Shown: one piece after another, positions 48,009 through 57,290 of the stretch
How the letters are laid out: each line of letters starts with the position of its first letter
How positions within the stretch are numbered: position 1 is the first letter of the stretch
Assembly (NCBI RefSeq): GCF_004360155.1
Contig: NZ_SAIS01000012.1
Location: forward strand, 1-64,000
Reading direction: 5' to 3'
Origin: Paraglaciecola marina
GTDB taxonomy: Bacteria > Pseudomonadota > Gammaproteobacteria > Enterobacterales > Alteromonadaceae
Length of the DNA stretch: 64,000 bases
Program-made: the position numbers and the translations under genes
The notes under the pieces: model-generated
The model's input: only the letters and a program-made list of their open reading frames with translations
What the model was told of the DNA's origin: nothing
Databases searched by the model: none

Positions 48009-49184
48009 ATGAGTACTAATAAAGAATTTGATATCATAATTTATGGCGCAACAGGGTTTACTGGTCGCTTAGTCGCTGAATATTTAGTGAAACAATACTC
48101 TGGAGATAGCTCATTAAAGTGGGCGATGGCTGGACGAAGTGCAGCTAAACTAACCCAAGTTAGAGACGAGATAAACGCCCCCAAAAACACGCCTCTTGTT
48201 ATTGCTGATGCACAAGATTCAAGCTCAATTCAAGCAATGCTGAATCGCACTAAATTAATCCTCACAACCGTTGGCCCATATCAGGTTTACGGTTCAGATC
48301 TTGTAGCAATGTGTGCTAAATCTGGTGTCGACTACGTTGACTTATGCGGAGAGCCTGTATGGATGAGCGAAATGATCCCCGCCCATGAAAAAACAGCCCA
48401 ATTAAGTGGCGCTCGCATTGTATTTTCTTGCGGATTTGATTCCATCCCCTCTGATATGGGTGTTTATCATCTACAAAACCTAGCCAAGCAACAGTTTGGT
48501 AAGGTTATGCCTAAAATAAGATGTAGAGTCAGAAAGATGAAAGGTACTTTCTCAGGAGGAACCGCAGCTAGCTTTAAAGAAACTCTAATAGCTGCCAAAA
48601 AAGACCCAGTTAAAATGAAAGCTTTGCTCAATCCATTTTCACTCACACCTGATTATACAGGGGCTGAACAACCCTTTGGTAATAAACCATTCTACGAAGA
48701 AGACTTGGGGAGCTGGGTCACTCCTTTTGTTATGGCGGTAATTAACACCCGTAACGTACAACGCTCTAACTTTCTTTTAAATAACGCCTACGGTGAAGAT
48801 TTTGTTTACGACGAAATGTTTATGACCGGTCCAGGTGAAAAAGGAGAAGCGATAGCTAATGCCATGGCAGATGATAAAAGTATGAGCGGTGACGACGGCC
48901 CTAAACCAGGAGAAGGCCCCAGCAAAGAAGAACGTGAATCTGGATTTTATGATTTACTATATATAGGTTCTGATGCACAAGGAAATGAAATTAAGCTATC
49001 AGTTAAGGGCGATAGAGACCCAGGGTACGGCTCAACATCGAAAATGATAGCCGAAACTGCAATATGCCTGGTAAAAGATGCCTCAAATACCAAAGGAGGT
49101 ATTTGGACCACGGCACCTGCTATGGGTGACAAACTAATTCAACGCTTACAACAAAAAGCAGGTCTAACCTTTACTCAAGAATAA
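48009..49184 (+). CDS. Saccharopine dehydrogenase-like NAD(P) reductase
   Basis: This 391-residue protein has an N-terminal Rossmann fold with YGATGFTGRLVAEYLV (residues 13-28) and the TVGPYQVYGSDLVAMCAKSGVDYVDLCGE segment typical of saccharopine-dehydrogenase-like or trans-acting enoyl reductases. The GTFSGGTAASFKETL block follows. Eukaryotic SCCPDH and mycobacterial trans-enoyl reductases share this layout. The natural substrate is unknown; a lipid is possible. It is monocistronic. Confidence 0.82.
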   Translation: MSTNKEFDIIIYGATGFTGRLVAEYLVKQYSGDSSLKWAMAGRSAAKLTQVRDEINAPKNTPLVIADAQDSSSIQAMLNRTKLILTTVGPYQVYGSDLVAMCAKSGVDYVDLCGEPVWMSEMIPAHEKTAQLSGARIVFSCGFDSIPSDMGVYHLQNLAKQQFGKVMPKIRCRVRKMKGTFSGGTAASFKETLIAAKKDPVKMKALLNPFSLTPDYTGAEQPFGNKPFYEEDLGSWVTPFVMAVINTRNVQRSNFLLNNAYGEDFVYDEMFMTGPGEKGEAIANAMADDKSMSGDDGPKPGEGPSKEERESGFYDLLYIGSDAQGNEIKLSVKGDRDPGYGSTSKMIAETAICLVKDASNTKGGIWTTAPAMGDKLIQRLQQKAGLTFTQE

Positions 49185-49207
49185 GCAGGTTCAAAACATT
49201 TAGTTCG

Positions 49208-49239
49208 TAGGGTTTGATCTGGAATACGATCAAGCCCTA
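49208..49239. terminator. Hairpin between convergent genes
   Basis: TAGGGTTTGATC pairs with GATCAAGCCCTA over twelve positions with one G.T pair. The following T run is short, so it is a weaker terminator candidate serving the reductase gene and perhaps the convergent oxygenase gene. Confidence 0.5.
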
Positions 49240-49273
49240 TTAACCCAAGTTACTGCAATTTGCCTTAATATAG

Positions 49274-49906
49274 TTATCTATACCAACCCGCAATACTAAA
49301 CCTGTCAATCTGGCTTTCTAAGACTTCATGGGGAAATACGTCACTTAAAAATAAAACACATTGATTAAACAAAGGCGCTAATTTCAATAAGGAATTAACT
49401 TGTTTTTGATCAGCATATAAGCATAACTCACCCCCATCTCCCGTTTGCCAATCTGGCGTTAAGTAAAAAACAGAGCTTAATCTACGATTTTTTTGAGTTG
49501 ATGATTGCTGTGATTTAAATGCATCTAAATGACGTAAGTAAAAATCCCCTTTTTGATAACGTGAGTAATGACATTCAAATTCAGACAACCCCATAAATAA
49601 TCTTTCATTCACCCCCTGTTTGAGTTGCTCCATCACAGAGATATATGTCATTTGAGGGGCCGTTTGTTGTGTTAACCACAAAGTGCTATCTGTTCTGATC
49701 TTACTATTTAACTTGTTGTCTTTATTTCTTCCAATACCGGCCGCCTTAAACTCTGTCCTAGATAATACTTCAACATCAGTTAAAAGCGATGACGCCAAAT
49801 CAATTGGCAAAAAATTATCTAGTAATACATAGCCTTGCGATGCAATAGTGTCAGCAATTAGATCTAAGACTTGGTCAGTCAAGAATATATTATTTAGATT
49901 ACTCAT
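49274..49906 (-). CDS. 2OG-Fe(II) oxygenase superfamily protein
   Basis: This 210-residue protein has the prolyl-4-hydroxylase-like double-stranded beta-helix: YQKGDFYLRHLDAF gives the His-x-Asp iron pair, RRLSSVFYLTPDWQTGDGGEL the central strands, and FPHEVLES supplies the distal His, with DRFSIAGWYR the oxoglutarate-binding Arg. It is like PHD-type and SM-20 oxygenases that hydroxylate proteins. The substrate is not predictable. It is transcribed on the minus strand, separately from the exonuclease gene 110 bases away. Confidence 0.85.
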   Translation of the reverse strand: MSNLNNIFLTDQVLDLIADTIASQGYVLLDNFLPIDLASSLLTDVEVLSRTEFKAAGIGRNKDNKLNSKIRTDSTLWLTQQTAPQMTYISVMEQLKQGVNERLFMGLSEFECHYSRYQKGDFYLRHLDAFKSQQSSTQKNRRLSSVFYLTPDWQTGDGGELCLYADQKQVNSLLKLAPLFNQCVLFLSDVFPHEVLESQIDRFSIAGWYR

Positions 49907-50016
49907 TCTGATTCTTCAAAAAAATTTGGATAAGTATATCTAAATTATCTAGCGAGAGTACTGGATAGTCTAAGGAAGTGAGGAATATAAGCGCTATCTA
50001 AAATTAGATAAATCTA

Positions 50017-50547
50017 TTAAGAGCTCAGCTGCAGGTTACTGTTAGTTGTACATATTTGTTGGGTTGTGACAAATGTATTTTGGATAAGAGCCGCATCGCT
50101 ACTTGCTCGGTGCCGTTGTTCTTGCATCTCTCTAAACAAGTTATCTTTAGTTACATGCCACAAAGACATTTGTTGTTCATTTAAAATCATCTCTAAAGAG
50201 CTTACTTGAAATTGCATTAACACCCCCGCAGCATGGAATAACTTAATAAGCCAAGTATCATCAACAACCCAACCATCTGAGTAAACCACTTGCCCTTGAA
50301 GAAATTGATTCAGTTGATGACATACAGACTCAACAGACTCACCTTTCTCTTCTAAAAGTTGCCGACTAATACCATGCAGAGACTCTGCTTTGTCATCCCA
50401 ATGGGTCCAATCACCTTGAGGTTTGATAAGACAACAAAAACGTTCGCCGGCATCGTTAATCACCCCCACTTCAATAGGATAACTTGCAGCCCCAAAGCCA
50501 CTTGCTTCAATATCAATAATTGTTGGAACCAAAATTTTTTCTCTCAC
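50017..50547 (-). CDS. DnaQ-like 3'-5' exonuclease
   Basis: This 176-residue protein has the DEDDh fold: Asp and Glu in IIDIEASGFG (Exo I), ESLHGISRQLL and VVYSDGWVVDDTWLIKLF (Exo II), and HRASSDAALIQ (Exo III, with the catalytic His and Asp). Such enzymes trim DNA or RNA ends. The start is GTG at 50547, without a clear ribosome-binding site; a TTG five codons later is an alternative. The C-terminal tail after residue 160 is unremarkable. The exact substrate is unknown. Confidence 0.75.
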   Translation of the reverse strand: MREKILVPTIIDIEASGFGAASYPIEVGVINDAGERFCCLIKPQGDWTHWDDKAESLHGISRQLLEEKGESVESVCHQLNQFLQGQVVYSDGWVVDDTWLIKLFHAAGVLMQFQVSSLEMILNEQQMSLWHVTKDNLFREMQEQRHRASSDAALIQNTFVTTQQICTTNSNLQLSS

Positions 50548-50645
50548 AACTTTACTAACAGGCTTATTAATACGGATAATTTAACACTCCAAAATTAAAG
50601 TTGCATATCGCAAATATACAACTTAACTGAATGATTAATATGCAC

Positions 50646-51620
50646 TTACTCAATAAGAGCGTTGGAGTAATGTAATTTACGAGCATTATCTAAAATAATG
50701 CCGTCATACCCTGGTGTCCTATTTAATAAATCCATTCCTTTTTGGACACCTAACACAAAAACAGCGGTAGATAGTCCATCATTTAAGGTACTACTAGGGC
50801 CAATAATCGAAACACTTTGCACCTCAAATGCAGACTTGCCCGTTTTCGGTGACAAAATATGATGGTAACGCTTACCATCTTCTTCAAAGTATCGTTCATA
50901 ATCCCCAGAAGTCGATAAAGCAATATCAGCCAAAGGCAGCACAACAGCTTGTTTGTTTTTATTTCTAGGGTCTCTAATTCCTACCATCCAAGGTTTATCT
51001 AAACGATTTCCAAGTAATCGAGTATCACCACCAGCTGTGACCAATGCATATTTAATACCCATTTGTTGTAAAATATGGATTGAATTATCAACTGCATGGC
51101 CTTTAGCTATACCCCCTAGATCAATTTTTACATTCTTATGGGCAAAGAAAATGCTGTGAGTGGCTTCGCTTAATTTGATATGTCTGAAATCAATCGCGGG
51201 TAAAAGTTCATCAATATTCTCTTGCTCGGGTTTTTGATTTTCACGATAATCATAAAGAAAACCAACACTCGCAAAGGTAATATCAAATGCACCTTGGGTT
51301 TCTTGAGATAGCTCTATCGCTAAACTAATCAAGTCATATAACTCTTCAGATACAACGACTGGACCAAGGGACGCTTCAGCATTTAACTTACTCAACTCAC
51401 TTGAAGGCTTGTAAGGACTCATTAGACTATCTATGCGCCGCATTTCATCCATGACGGCTTCTGTGGCAGCTTCCCCCATGGCAGCGGAGTCACTCCATAA
51501 TTCAACATGAATATTGGTGCCCATGATCCCCTGTGTACTTTCAAACCACTGACCAAAACTACTAGCTGAATAAAAAGCAAATATAAAAAGTAGACAAGAC
51601 AAACCAAACAGTTTTTTCAT
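50646..51620 (-). CDS. apbE: FAD:protein FMN transferase (ApbE)
   Basis: This 324-residue exported enzyme attaches FMN to threonines of target flavoproteins such as NqrB/NqrC or RnfG. It has an N-terminal signal (about 1-24) without a lipobox. GIMGTNIHVELW, DSLMSPYKPSSELSKLN, KIDLGGIAKGHAVD, YALVTAGGDTRLLG and HHILSPKTG make up the flavin and metal sites, the last including conserved His and Pro. It follows rsmI by two bases on the minus strand, so the two share a transcript. A Na+-NQR, common in marine bacteria, is a plausible client. Confidence 0.93.
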   Translation of the reverse strand: MKKLFGLSCLLFIFAFYSASSFGQWFESTQGIMGTNIHVELWSDSAAMGEAATEAVMDEMRRIDSLMSPYKPSSELSKLNAEASLGPVVVSEELYDLISLAIELSQETQGAFDITFASVGFLYDYRENQKPEQENIDELLPAIDFRHIKLSEATHSIFFAHKNVKIDLGGIAKGHAVDNSIHILQQMGIKYALVTAGGDTRLLGNRLDKPWMVGIRDPRNKNKQAVVLPLADIALSTSGDYERYFEEDGKRYHHILSPKTGKSAFEVQSVSIIGPSSTLNDGLSTAVFVLGVQKGMDLLNRTPGYDGIILDNARKLHYSNALIE

Positions 51621-51622
51621 AA

Positions 51623-52456
51623 TTATAAATCTAATCCTAGTTGATAAAGCTGATTCTTCTTTAACCCAAATTGTTCAGCTGTGATAGCTGAGGCTTTTTT
51701 TAAAGGAAGTTCATTCATTAAAAGCTTTAATAGATTAATGGCTTCAGCAGGCACTTCTGTTTGATTAGGCTTTTCACCTGCAACCATTAAAACAAATTCA
51801 CCTCTTTGGTGGTTAACATCAGCTTCCAGCCAATTCAAGCAAGCTTGTGCGGTTCCAGAATAAAATGTTTCAAAGGTTTTGGTTAACTCTTTTGCCAATA
51901 CCATCTCACGCTCAGAACCAAGCTCAGTTATTATCTGTTTAACCGTGTCCACCACTCTCCTGGGAGACTCATAAAAAACAGTTGTCATTGTTTCAACTAA
52001 TAACTTTTGCAAGGCTTGTTGTTTGGCCATAGCTTTAACTGGTAAGAAACCTTCAAACTTAAATTTATCTGTCGCTAAGCCGGCTGCACATAATGCTGTT
52101 ATTGCGGCACAAGGACCAGGTAAAGGGACCACTTTAATACCCGCAATTCTACATTGGTTAACAAATCCATAACCAGGGTCACTAATTAAGGGGGTACCTG
52201 CATCAGAAATCAAAGCGATATCTTCCCCCTGACTTAACTTTTCTATGAGCTGCTTAGATCGCTGCGCTTCGTTATGATCATGTAGTGAAATTAATCGTGT
52301 AGCAATTGTGTAATGCTGCAATAGCTTCTGACTATGCCTTGTATCTTCAGCGGCAACTAAATCGACTTCCCCTAGTATGCGCAATGCCCTATGGGTAATG
52401 TCTTCAAGATTGCCAATTGGCGTGGCCACAATAAATAAGGTGCCTGATTCAATCAA
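51623..52456 (-). CDS. rsmI: 16S rRNA Cm1402 2'-O-methyltransferase RsmI
   Basis: This 277-residue tetrapyrrole-methylase-family enzyme modifies C1402 of 16S rRNA. GTLFIVATPIGNLEDITHRAL, LVAAEDTRHSQKLL, LISDAGTPLISDPGYGFV and the MTTVFYESPRRVVDTV block are diagnostic. It is divergent from lpoA, as in E. coli (yraL/yraM), and upstream of apbE here. Confidence 0.96.
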   Translation of the reverse strand: MIESGTLFIVATPIGNLEDITHRALRILGEVDLVAAEDTRHSQKLLQHYTIATRLISLHDHNEAQRSKQLIEKLSQGEDIALISDAGTPLISDPGYGFVNQCRIAGIKVVPLPGPCAAITALCAAGLATDKFKFEGFLPVKAMAKQQALQKLLVETMTTVFYESPRRVVDTVKQIITELGSEREMVLAKELTKTFETFYSGTAQACLNWLEADVNHQRGEFVLMVAGEKPNQTEVPAEAINLLKLLMNELPLKKASAITAEQFGLKKNQLYQLGLDL

Positions 52457-52548
52457 AGATAATTCTCCACGGTAAAGTTCTCGTTGTTGCTAGATATTTA
52501 TTCCCGATACTATAAACTATTCGACACTTTCTTTTACGAGTATCAGCG

Positions 52549-54441
52549 ATGAGTTTTCGAAGTTTTGGAGTATATAGCGTCGCGGTTTTCATATTATTTT
52601 CCTGTTCTAATACAGTAGAAAGAAAACCGCAAGTAGCAGAAAAAGCGCCTTCAGAAACACCAGTTGTAATAGTTAAAGACGGTGAATATTATCTGCAAGA
52701 AGCGAAAAAAAGCTACGTTAATACTCAGGACTCATACCAAGGTAATCTGCTGCTTCTATCGGCAGCAGAAGCTTTTCAAACAGAGGGCCGCTGCGATAAA
52801 AGCATTAAAATGCTGCAAGTTGTACGAAAAGAACTAAATGACGAACAATTGAGACGCCATAGTAATCTAATTATAGCAGAATGTTATTTTACACTTGATG
52901 ACACCACTCATAAAAATGCTGATACATTACTATCAAATTTACCAAGCAACACCATATTTAGTGCTAGGATTAATGCTCTAGAATCTGAGTTCTATGTGAG
53001 AAAAAAGCAATGGCTCAAAGGAGCAAGCTCACTACTAAGAACTGCTGTCCCAGAAAATGAAAAAAGCCAAAAAATTTGGTCGTTTTTAAAAAACCTCAGT
53101 TTACGTGAATTAGAACAAGCTAGTTTACAGCATTCAAATTTACAGCCTTGGTTGCAACTGGCTATTATAAATAAGCGATTTGCTTTAAACCCAGCGGAAT
53201 ACAAACAACAACTTCTAAACTGGCAAAGCAGAAACCTAACCGAAACAATTGCAATTAATCTTCCCGAAGAAGTAATAAAAATGTTGCAACTAGAGCACAT
53301 TAGCCCGTCAAAAATAGCGGTTTTAATCCCTTTAAGTGGTCGCTTAGCTAGTCAAGGAATAGCCATCAAAAAAGGGATACTTGCCTCTTATTATGAAGAT
53401 TTAAAAAATGCTCAAATCAACGAAAATGAAATATTTAAAGAATTACATTTTTTCGATTCAGCGCTAAAAACACCAGAAGAATTAAATACTTCAGTGGCAA
53501 ATTTTGATGTAATCATTGGTCCATTAATAAAAGAAAAATTAGCTGCACTTAAAGACATTTTGCCCGCAGACAAAATCATGCTCGGACTAAATAGACCTGA
53601 ATCGACAAGTACTAACCCAACGAGTAATTCAATAACGGATTCATTAGAAACTGAACTACCAAAACCTGTAGAACAGTACTTCTTTTCTTTAGCCCCAGAA
53701 GATGAAGCACAGCAACTTGCTAGGCATATATTTAAACACCAGTTAGTTCATCCTGTGATATTTGCTGCTGAAGGATCCTCTACACAGCGAATGGCTCAAG
53801 CTTTCATCGACGAGTGGAAGAAACAAACAAACACTAGCCCAGAACTGACTAGCTTTACAACAAATAAAGACATGCGTATGAAAGTTTCAAGTGTGTTAGA
53901 TGTGGCACAAAGTAAGGCTCGAATAAAACAAATAGAGTACTTATCAAATAAAGAAGTATTTGGCGTAGAAAGGAACAGAAGAGACATAGACGCAATAATA
54001 CTATTCGCCAGTCCAGAACAAACAGAACTCTTAAACCCAATAATAGAGGCAAGTTTAAGTCCATTTGCTAGAAAGTCACTATCAGTATTCGCCTCATCTC
54101 GCAGTTACAGTATTGATATAAACCAAAACAGCCTTAGAGACTTACGCAACTTAACCTTTACTGATATGCCTTGGATGTTACCAGATCATGATTGGAAAGC
54201 GCTATCAGCTGAAGTAAATGCATTATGGCCTCAAGAAAAAGACAGCTTGTTAAGACTATTTGCTATGGGTGTAGATGCCTACAATTTGATCCCTCAATTA
54301 CGTACATTAAGGCTACTTTCTAATGTAAATAGTCATGGTTTAACAGGAGATATTAATATTGACTCCCAGGGTATCATTCATAGAAATTTACCCTTGGCAC
54401 AGGTTAAGCAAGATAAGGTAAGTCTAATTGGGATGGATTAA
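52549..54441 (+). CDS. lpoA: Penicillin-binding protein activator LpoA
   Basis: LpoA is an outer-membrane lipoprotein that activates PBP1A for peptidoglycan synthesis. The signal ends in LFSC (Cys19). An N-terminal TPR-like helical domain (residues 40-240) is followed by a periplasmic-binding-protein-like domain starting KIAVLIPLSGRLASQGIAIKKGILASYY and running through VIIGPLIKEKLAALK to DIDAIILFASPEQTELLNP. At 630 residues it is shorter than the E. coli protein (about 678). It is the first gene of lpoA-yraN-diaA-dolP and overlaps yraN by 14 bases. Confidence 0.94.
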   Translation: MSFRSFGVYSVAVFILFSCSNTVERKPQVAEKAPSETPVVIVKDGEYYLQEAKKSYVNTQDSYQGNLLLLSAAEAFQTEGRCDKSIKMLQVVRKELNDEQLRRHSNLIIAECYFTLDDTTHKNADTLLSNLPSNTIFSARINALESEFYVRKKQWLKGASSLLRTAVPENEKSQKIWSFLKNLSLRELEQASLQHSNLQPWLQLAIINKRFALNPAEYKQQLLNWQSRNLTETIAINLPEEVIKMLQLEHISPSKIAVLIPLSGRLASQGIAIKKGILASYYEDLKNAQINENEIFKELHFFDSALKTPEELNTSVANFDVIIGPLIKEKLAALKDILPADKIMLGLNRPESTSTNPTSNSITDSLETELPKPVEQYFFSLAPEDEAQQLARHIFKHQLVHPVIFAAEGSSTQRMAQAFIDEWKKQTNTSPELTSFTTNKDMRMKVSSVLDVAQSKARIKQIEYLSNKEVFGVERNRRDIDAIILFASPEQTELLNPIIEASLSPFARKSLSVFASSRSYSIDINQNSLRDLRNLTFTDMPWMLPDHDWKALSAEVNALWPQEKDSLLRLFAMGVDAYNLIPQLRTLRLLSNVNSHGLTGDINIDSQGIIHRNLPLAQVKQDKVSLIGMD

Positions 54442-54802
54442 GCAAGCCATATCACCGTTAATTGGCAAAGAGGCCGAAGGGCTAGCAAGAACCTTCTTAG
54501 AGAAACAAGGTCTTAAATTCATTGAGCATAATTATCGCTGCCGCACAGGGGAGATAGATCTCATAATGCAAGATGGAGAACAACTAGTATTTGTTGAAGT
54601 TAAATATCGAACCCGTAGTCAATTTGGTTCTGCAATGGAGTACTTTCACCCTGCTAAACGTCGAAAATTTGTTTCGGCACTAATGTACTATATGCAAGAA
54701 AACCATTTAAACCCAAGTATTGCGCCCCATAGAATTGACCTAGTAGCAATAGACAACAATAAAGCTAACCAAGATGATATTAATTGGTTAAAGAACATTT
54801 AA
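54428..54802 (+). CDS. yraN: YraN, UPF0102 endonuclease-like protein
   Basis: This 124-residue protein has a restriction-endonuclease-like core: GKEAEGLARTFLEKQG, NYRCRTGEIDLIMQDGEQLVFVEVKYR, with acidic and Glu-x-Lys catalytic-type residues. The start is TTG at 54428 inside the end of lpoA; no ATG fits the reading frame before the conserved core. Function is not established in the family. It lies between lpoA and diaA as in E. coli. Confidence 0.88.
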   Translation: MGWIKQAISPLIGKEAEGLARTFLEKQGLKFIEHNYRCRTGEIDLIMQDGEQLVFVEVKYRTRSQFGSAMEYFHPAKRRKFVSALMYYMQENHLNPSIAPHRIDLVAIDNNKANQDDINWLKNI

Positions 54803-54846
54803 CTTAAGTATAAATATCTAGTTTAAAAATTATCAACAGGAGAGTT

Positions 54847-55428
54847 ATGCTAGAAGAAATAAAGGCAAGTTTTACTGAAAGTATTCAAACGAAAATTGCC
54901 TCCATAGAAGTGCTACCAGAACATATAGCCAACGGGGCTTATATGGTAGTCAATGCCCTTATTAACGATAACAAAGTATTGTGTTGTGGTAATGGTGGCT
55001 CATCTGTAAGTGCACAGCATTTCTGTTCGTTACTACTGAATAAATTTGAAAGAGATAGACCAAGCTTACCTGCGATCCCCTTAACATCTGATGGAGCAAT
55101 TTTATCTTCTATTGCTAACGATTATGAATTTGATGAGGTGTACTCAAAACAAGTCAGAGCATTGGGGCAAAAGGGAGATATCCTAGTTGTTATTTCTACG
55201 AGTGGTAACTCTCAGAATGTCATAAAAGCAATGGAAGCAGCGCTAAGTAGAGATATGACCATAATTGCTTTAACTGGCAAAGATGGTGGACAGATGGCGG
55301 GCTTGTTGGGGCAAAATGATGTAGAAATACGAGTACCATCAAATCGAGTGGCTAGGATACAAGAAGTTCATTACCTAGTTGTACATAGTTTATGTGAGAG
55401 CATAGATAATGCTCTATTTCCAGAATAG
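54847..55428 (+). CDS. diaA: DnaA initiator-associating protein DiaA
   Basis: This 193-residue SIS-domain protein forms tetramers that bind several DnaA molecules at ori[54 protein letters not shown] and [16 protein letters not shown] are shared with GmhA; the gene order yraN-diaA-dolP and the acidic C-terminus favour DiaA over the heptose isomerase GmhA. It begins 44 bases after yraN with a GGAG site. Confidence 0.9.
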   Translation: MLEEIKASFTESIQTKIASIEVLPEHIANGAYMVVNALINDNKVLCCGNGGSSVSAQHFCSLLLNKFERDRPSLPAIPLTSDGAILSSIANDYEFDEVYSKQVRALGQKGDILVVISTSGNSQNVIKAMEAALSRDMTIIALTGKDGGQMAGLLGQNDVEIRVPSNRVARIQEVHYLVVHSLCESIDNALFPE

Positions 55429-55446
55429 TCGTCAGGATGAAGAGCA

Positions 55447-56025
55447 ATGATTAAGAATAAAACAAGCCGACTTACTATTGTAATTTTACTTAGCTTAGTA
55501 ATGCAAAGCTGTGCTGGACTTATAATTGGTGCTGGCGTAGGTATGGTGTCAGTAGCCCATGATAGACGAACCTTAGGCACACAGGTTGACGATAGAACAC
55601 TAACTGGAAGAGTGTCTACAGCGCTAGCAGATGACCCAGAAATAAAAGAACAAACAGGGATTGTGGTCCAAGTATTCAATGGCAGTGTTTTGTTAGTTGG
55701 GCAAGCCCCAACGAATACCTTAATACAAAAAGCAGAGCAACTTGTAAGCCCCATAAAAAATATTAATAAAATACATAATCAAATCAGGCTTGGTACGCCT
55801 ATATCTGCGAGTACAATTGCAAACGATACTTGGCTGGCATCTAAAGTAAAAACCAAACTTTTGGCTGATAAACGTATAGATGGGTTACATGTTGAAATCG
55901 AAGTCGAAAACGGCGAAGTATTTCTAATGGGACTGGCAACACAAGAAGAAGCAGAAATTGCCACTGATATCACAAGAAATGTTTCAGGTGTAAAACAAGT
56001 CGTTAAGGTGTTTGAATATCTATAA
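55447..56025 (+). CDS. dolP: Outer-membrane lipoprotein DolP (two BON domains)
   Basis: This 192-residue lipoprotein (lipobox VMQSC, Cys22) has two BON domains, about residues 45-110 (RVSTALADDPEIKEQTGIVVQVFNGSVLLVGQAP) and 120-190 (KVKTKLLADKRIDGLHVEIEVENGEVFLMG). In E. coli DolP (YraP) supports outer-membrane integrity and BAM activity. It is the last gene of the lpoA operon and converges on sspB over a long hairpin. Confidence 0.94.
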   Translation: MIKNKTSRLTIVILLSLVMQSCAGLIIGAGVGMVSVAHDRRTLGTQVDDRTLTGRVSTALADDPEIKEQTGIVVQVFNGSVLLVGQAPTNTLIQKAEQLVSPIKNINKIHNQIRLGTPISASTIANDTWLASKVKTKLLADKRIDGLHVEIEVENGEVFLMGLATQEEAEIATDITRNVSGVKQVVKVFEYL

Positions 56026-56032
56026 ATACCTG

Positions 56033-56085
56033 AATAAACAGACATAAAAAAAGCGCCACTGGCGCTTTTTTTATGTCTGTTTATT
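56033..56085. terminator. Bidirectional terminator overlapping the sspB stop codon
   Basis: A perfect stem of 25 bases per arm (56033-56057 with 56061-56085) closes on a three-base loop; the core is GCGCC/GGCGC flanked by seven A and seven T. The right arm includes the sspB stop codon (56081-56083). The convergent dolP gene ends eight bases before the left arm. Confidence 0.85.
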
Positions 56086-56488
56086 TTACTACGGTTAAGG
56101 TTGGCTTGCCTTTTTTAGGTTGAGATGGAGTCTCCTGTACATCAAGCTCCTCGACATCCTTCGTATCAGCGCTATCTTCAACTGTAAAAACAGTACCCGC
56201 TCCATTTTCTTTAGCATAAATAGCTAGTACAGCTGGACATGGTATAACTAGATTACGTGGTACCCCGCCAAAACGGGCCTCAAAGCTAACCTCTTGCAAT
56301 CCTAAATGTAACTTTCCTGTTGAAGCAGGCGACACGTTTAACACAATTTGCCCATCTTGCACAAACTCTTGCGGAACTTGTGCGCCTGGGTAATGAGCAT
56401 CGACTACTATGTAAGGAGTGAGATTATTATCAACAATCCATTCATAGAAGGCTCGTAACAAATAAGGTTGATTAGCAGTCATAAACAA
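56081..56488 (-). CDS. sspB: ClpXP protease specificity-enhancing factor SspB
   Basis: This 135-residue adaptor binds ssrA-tagged peptides and tethers them to ClpX. The folded domain begins ANQPYLLRAFYEWIVDNNLTPYIVV and contains QIVLNVSPASTGKLHL and FEARFGGVPRNLVIP; the flexible acidic tail ends with a short basic ClpX-binding sequence (TLTVVK). It lies nine bases after sspA and its stop is inside a terminator hairpin. Confidence 0.95.
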   Translation of the reverse strand: MFMTANQPYLLRAFYEWIVDNNLTPYIVVDAHYPGAQVPQEFVQDGQIVLNVSPASTGKLHLGLQEVSFEARFGGVPRNLVIPCPAVLAIYAKENGAGTVFTVEDSADTKDVEELDVQETPSQPKKGKPTLTVVK

Positions 56489-56497
56489 GTCGCCCCT

Positions 56498-57130
56498 TTA
56501 AAGAGGTTTATGGATTTCACGTTCTTGATCGGTTAATGATGCTTTAAAAGAAGCTCTGTCAAAAATTCGATTCATATAAGCTCGAACATCTTTACTACCA
56601 GCACCATTAAGCTCAATACCTAAAGCAGGTAAACGCCACAATAACGGAGCTAAATAACAATCAACCAAGCTAAACTCTTCACTCATAAAGAATGGTGTTT
56701 CTGCGAACAAAGGTGCAAGAGCTAACAGCGCTTCACGAAGCTCATTACGGGCAGTGTCTACATCACCCTTGTTAGCGAGTATCTGTTCAACCAATACATA
56801 CCAGTCATTTTGGATACGGTGCATAGTCAAGCGGCTTTGGCCTCTTGATACTGGGTATACAGGCATTAATGGAGGATGAGGGAAACGCTCATCTAAATAC
56901 TCCATAATGATATGAGAGTTATATAAAACCAACTCACGATCAACCAAGGTAGGCACTGTGCCATAAGGGTTAAGATCAAGTAGATCTTCTGGCAAATTAG
57001 TTGGGTCAGTATATGAAATCTCTACGCCAACGCCTTTCTCTGCTAAAACAATTCGAGCTTGGTGACTATATATATCTAGCGTATCTGAAAATAACGTCAT
57101 AATTGAACGTTTATTAGTGGCAACTGCCAT
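56498..57130 (-). CDS. sspA: Stringent starvation protein SspA
   Basis: This 210-residue protein has a glutathione S-transferase fold: thioredoxin-like N-terminal domain (RSIMTLFSDTLDIYSHQARIVLAEKGV, NPYGTVPTLVDRELVLYNSHIIMEYLDERFPHP) and an all-helical C-terminal domain. SspA is an RNA-polymerase-associated factor for stationary-phase and acid responses rather than an active transferase. It precedes sspB. A terminator separates it from petC. Confidence 0.95.
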   Translation of the reverse strand: MAVATNKRSIMTLFSDTLDIYSHQARIVLAEKGVGVEISYTDPTNLPEDLLDLNPYGTVPTLVDRELVLYNSHIIMEYLDERFPHPPLMPVYPVSRGQSRLTMHRIQNDWYVLVEQILANKGDVDTARNELREALLALAPLFAETPFFMSEEFSLVDCYLAPLLWRLPALGIELNGAGSKDVRAYMNRIFDRASFKASLTDQEREIHKPL

Positions 57131-57207
57131 TTAACTCTCTCCTAAATGCGAATGCATCGCTGCATATCTATTACTATTCGGTTATTTAATCAAAACTAAC
57201 AGAAAAG

Positions 57208-57240
57208 AAAGGGGCCACTATCGGATAATAGCGCCCCTTT
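57208..57240 (-). terminator. Terminator after petC
   Basis: AAAGGGGC pairs with GCCCCTTT, with inner CTAT/ATAG pairing. Read on the minus strand it follows petC by about 50 bases and ends in a T-rich run. Confidence 0.75.
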
Positions 57241-57290
57241 TTCAAAATTTTGCGGATTATACACTAATTGTACTCATAAGATGTGAGGAA

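Noticed and set aside
54847-55428. diaA as the heptose isomerase gmhA
   Set aside because: The SIS sequence alone is ambiguous, but the order lpoA-yraN-diaA-dolP fixes the choice.
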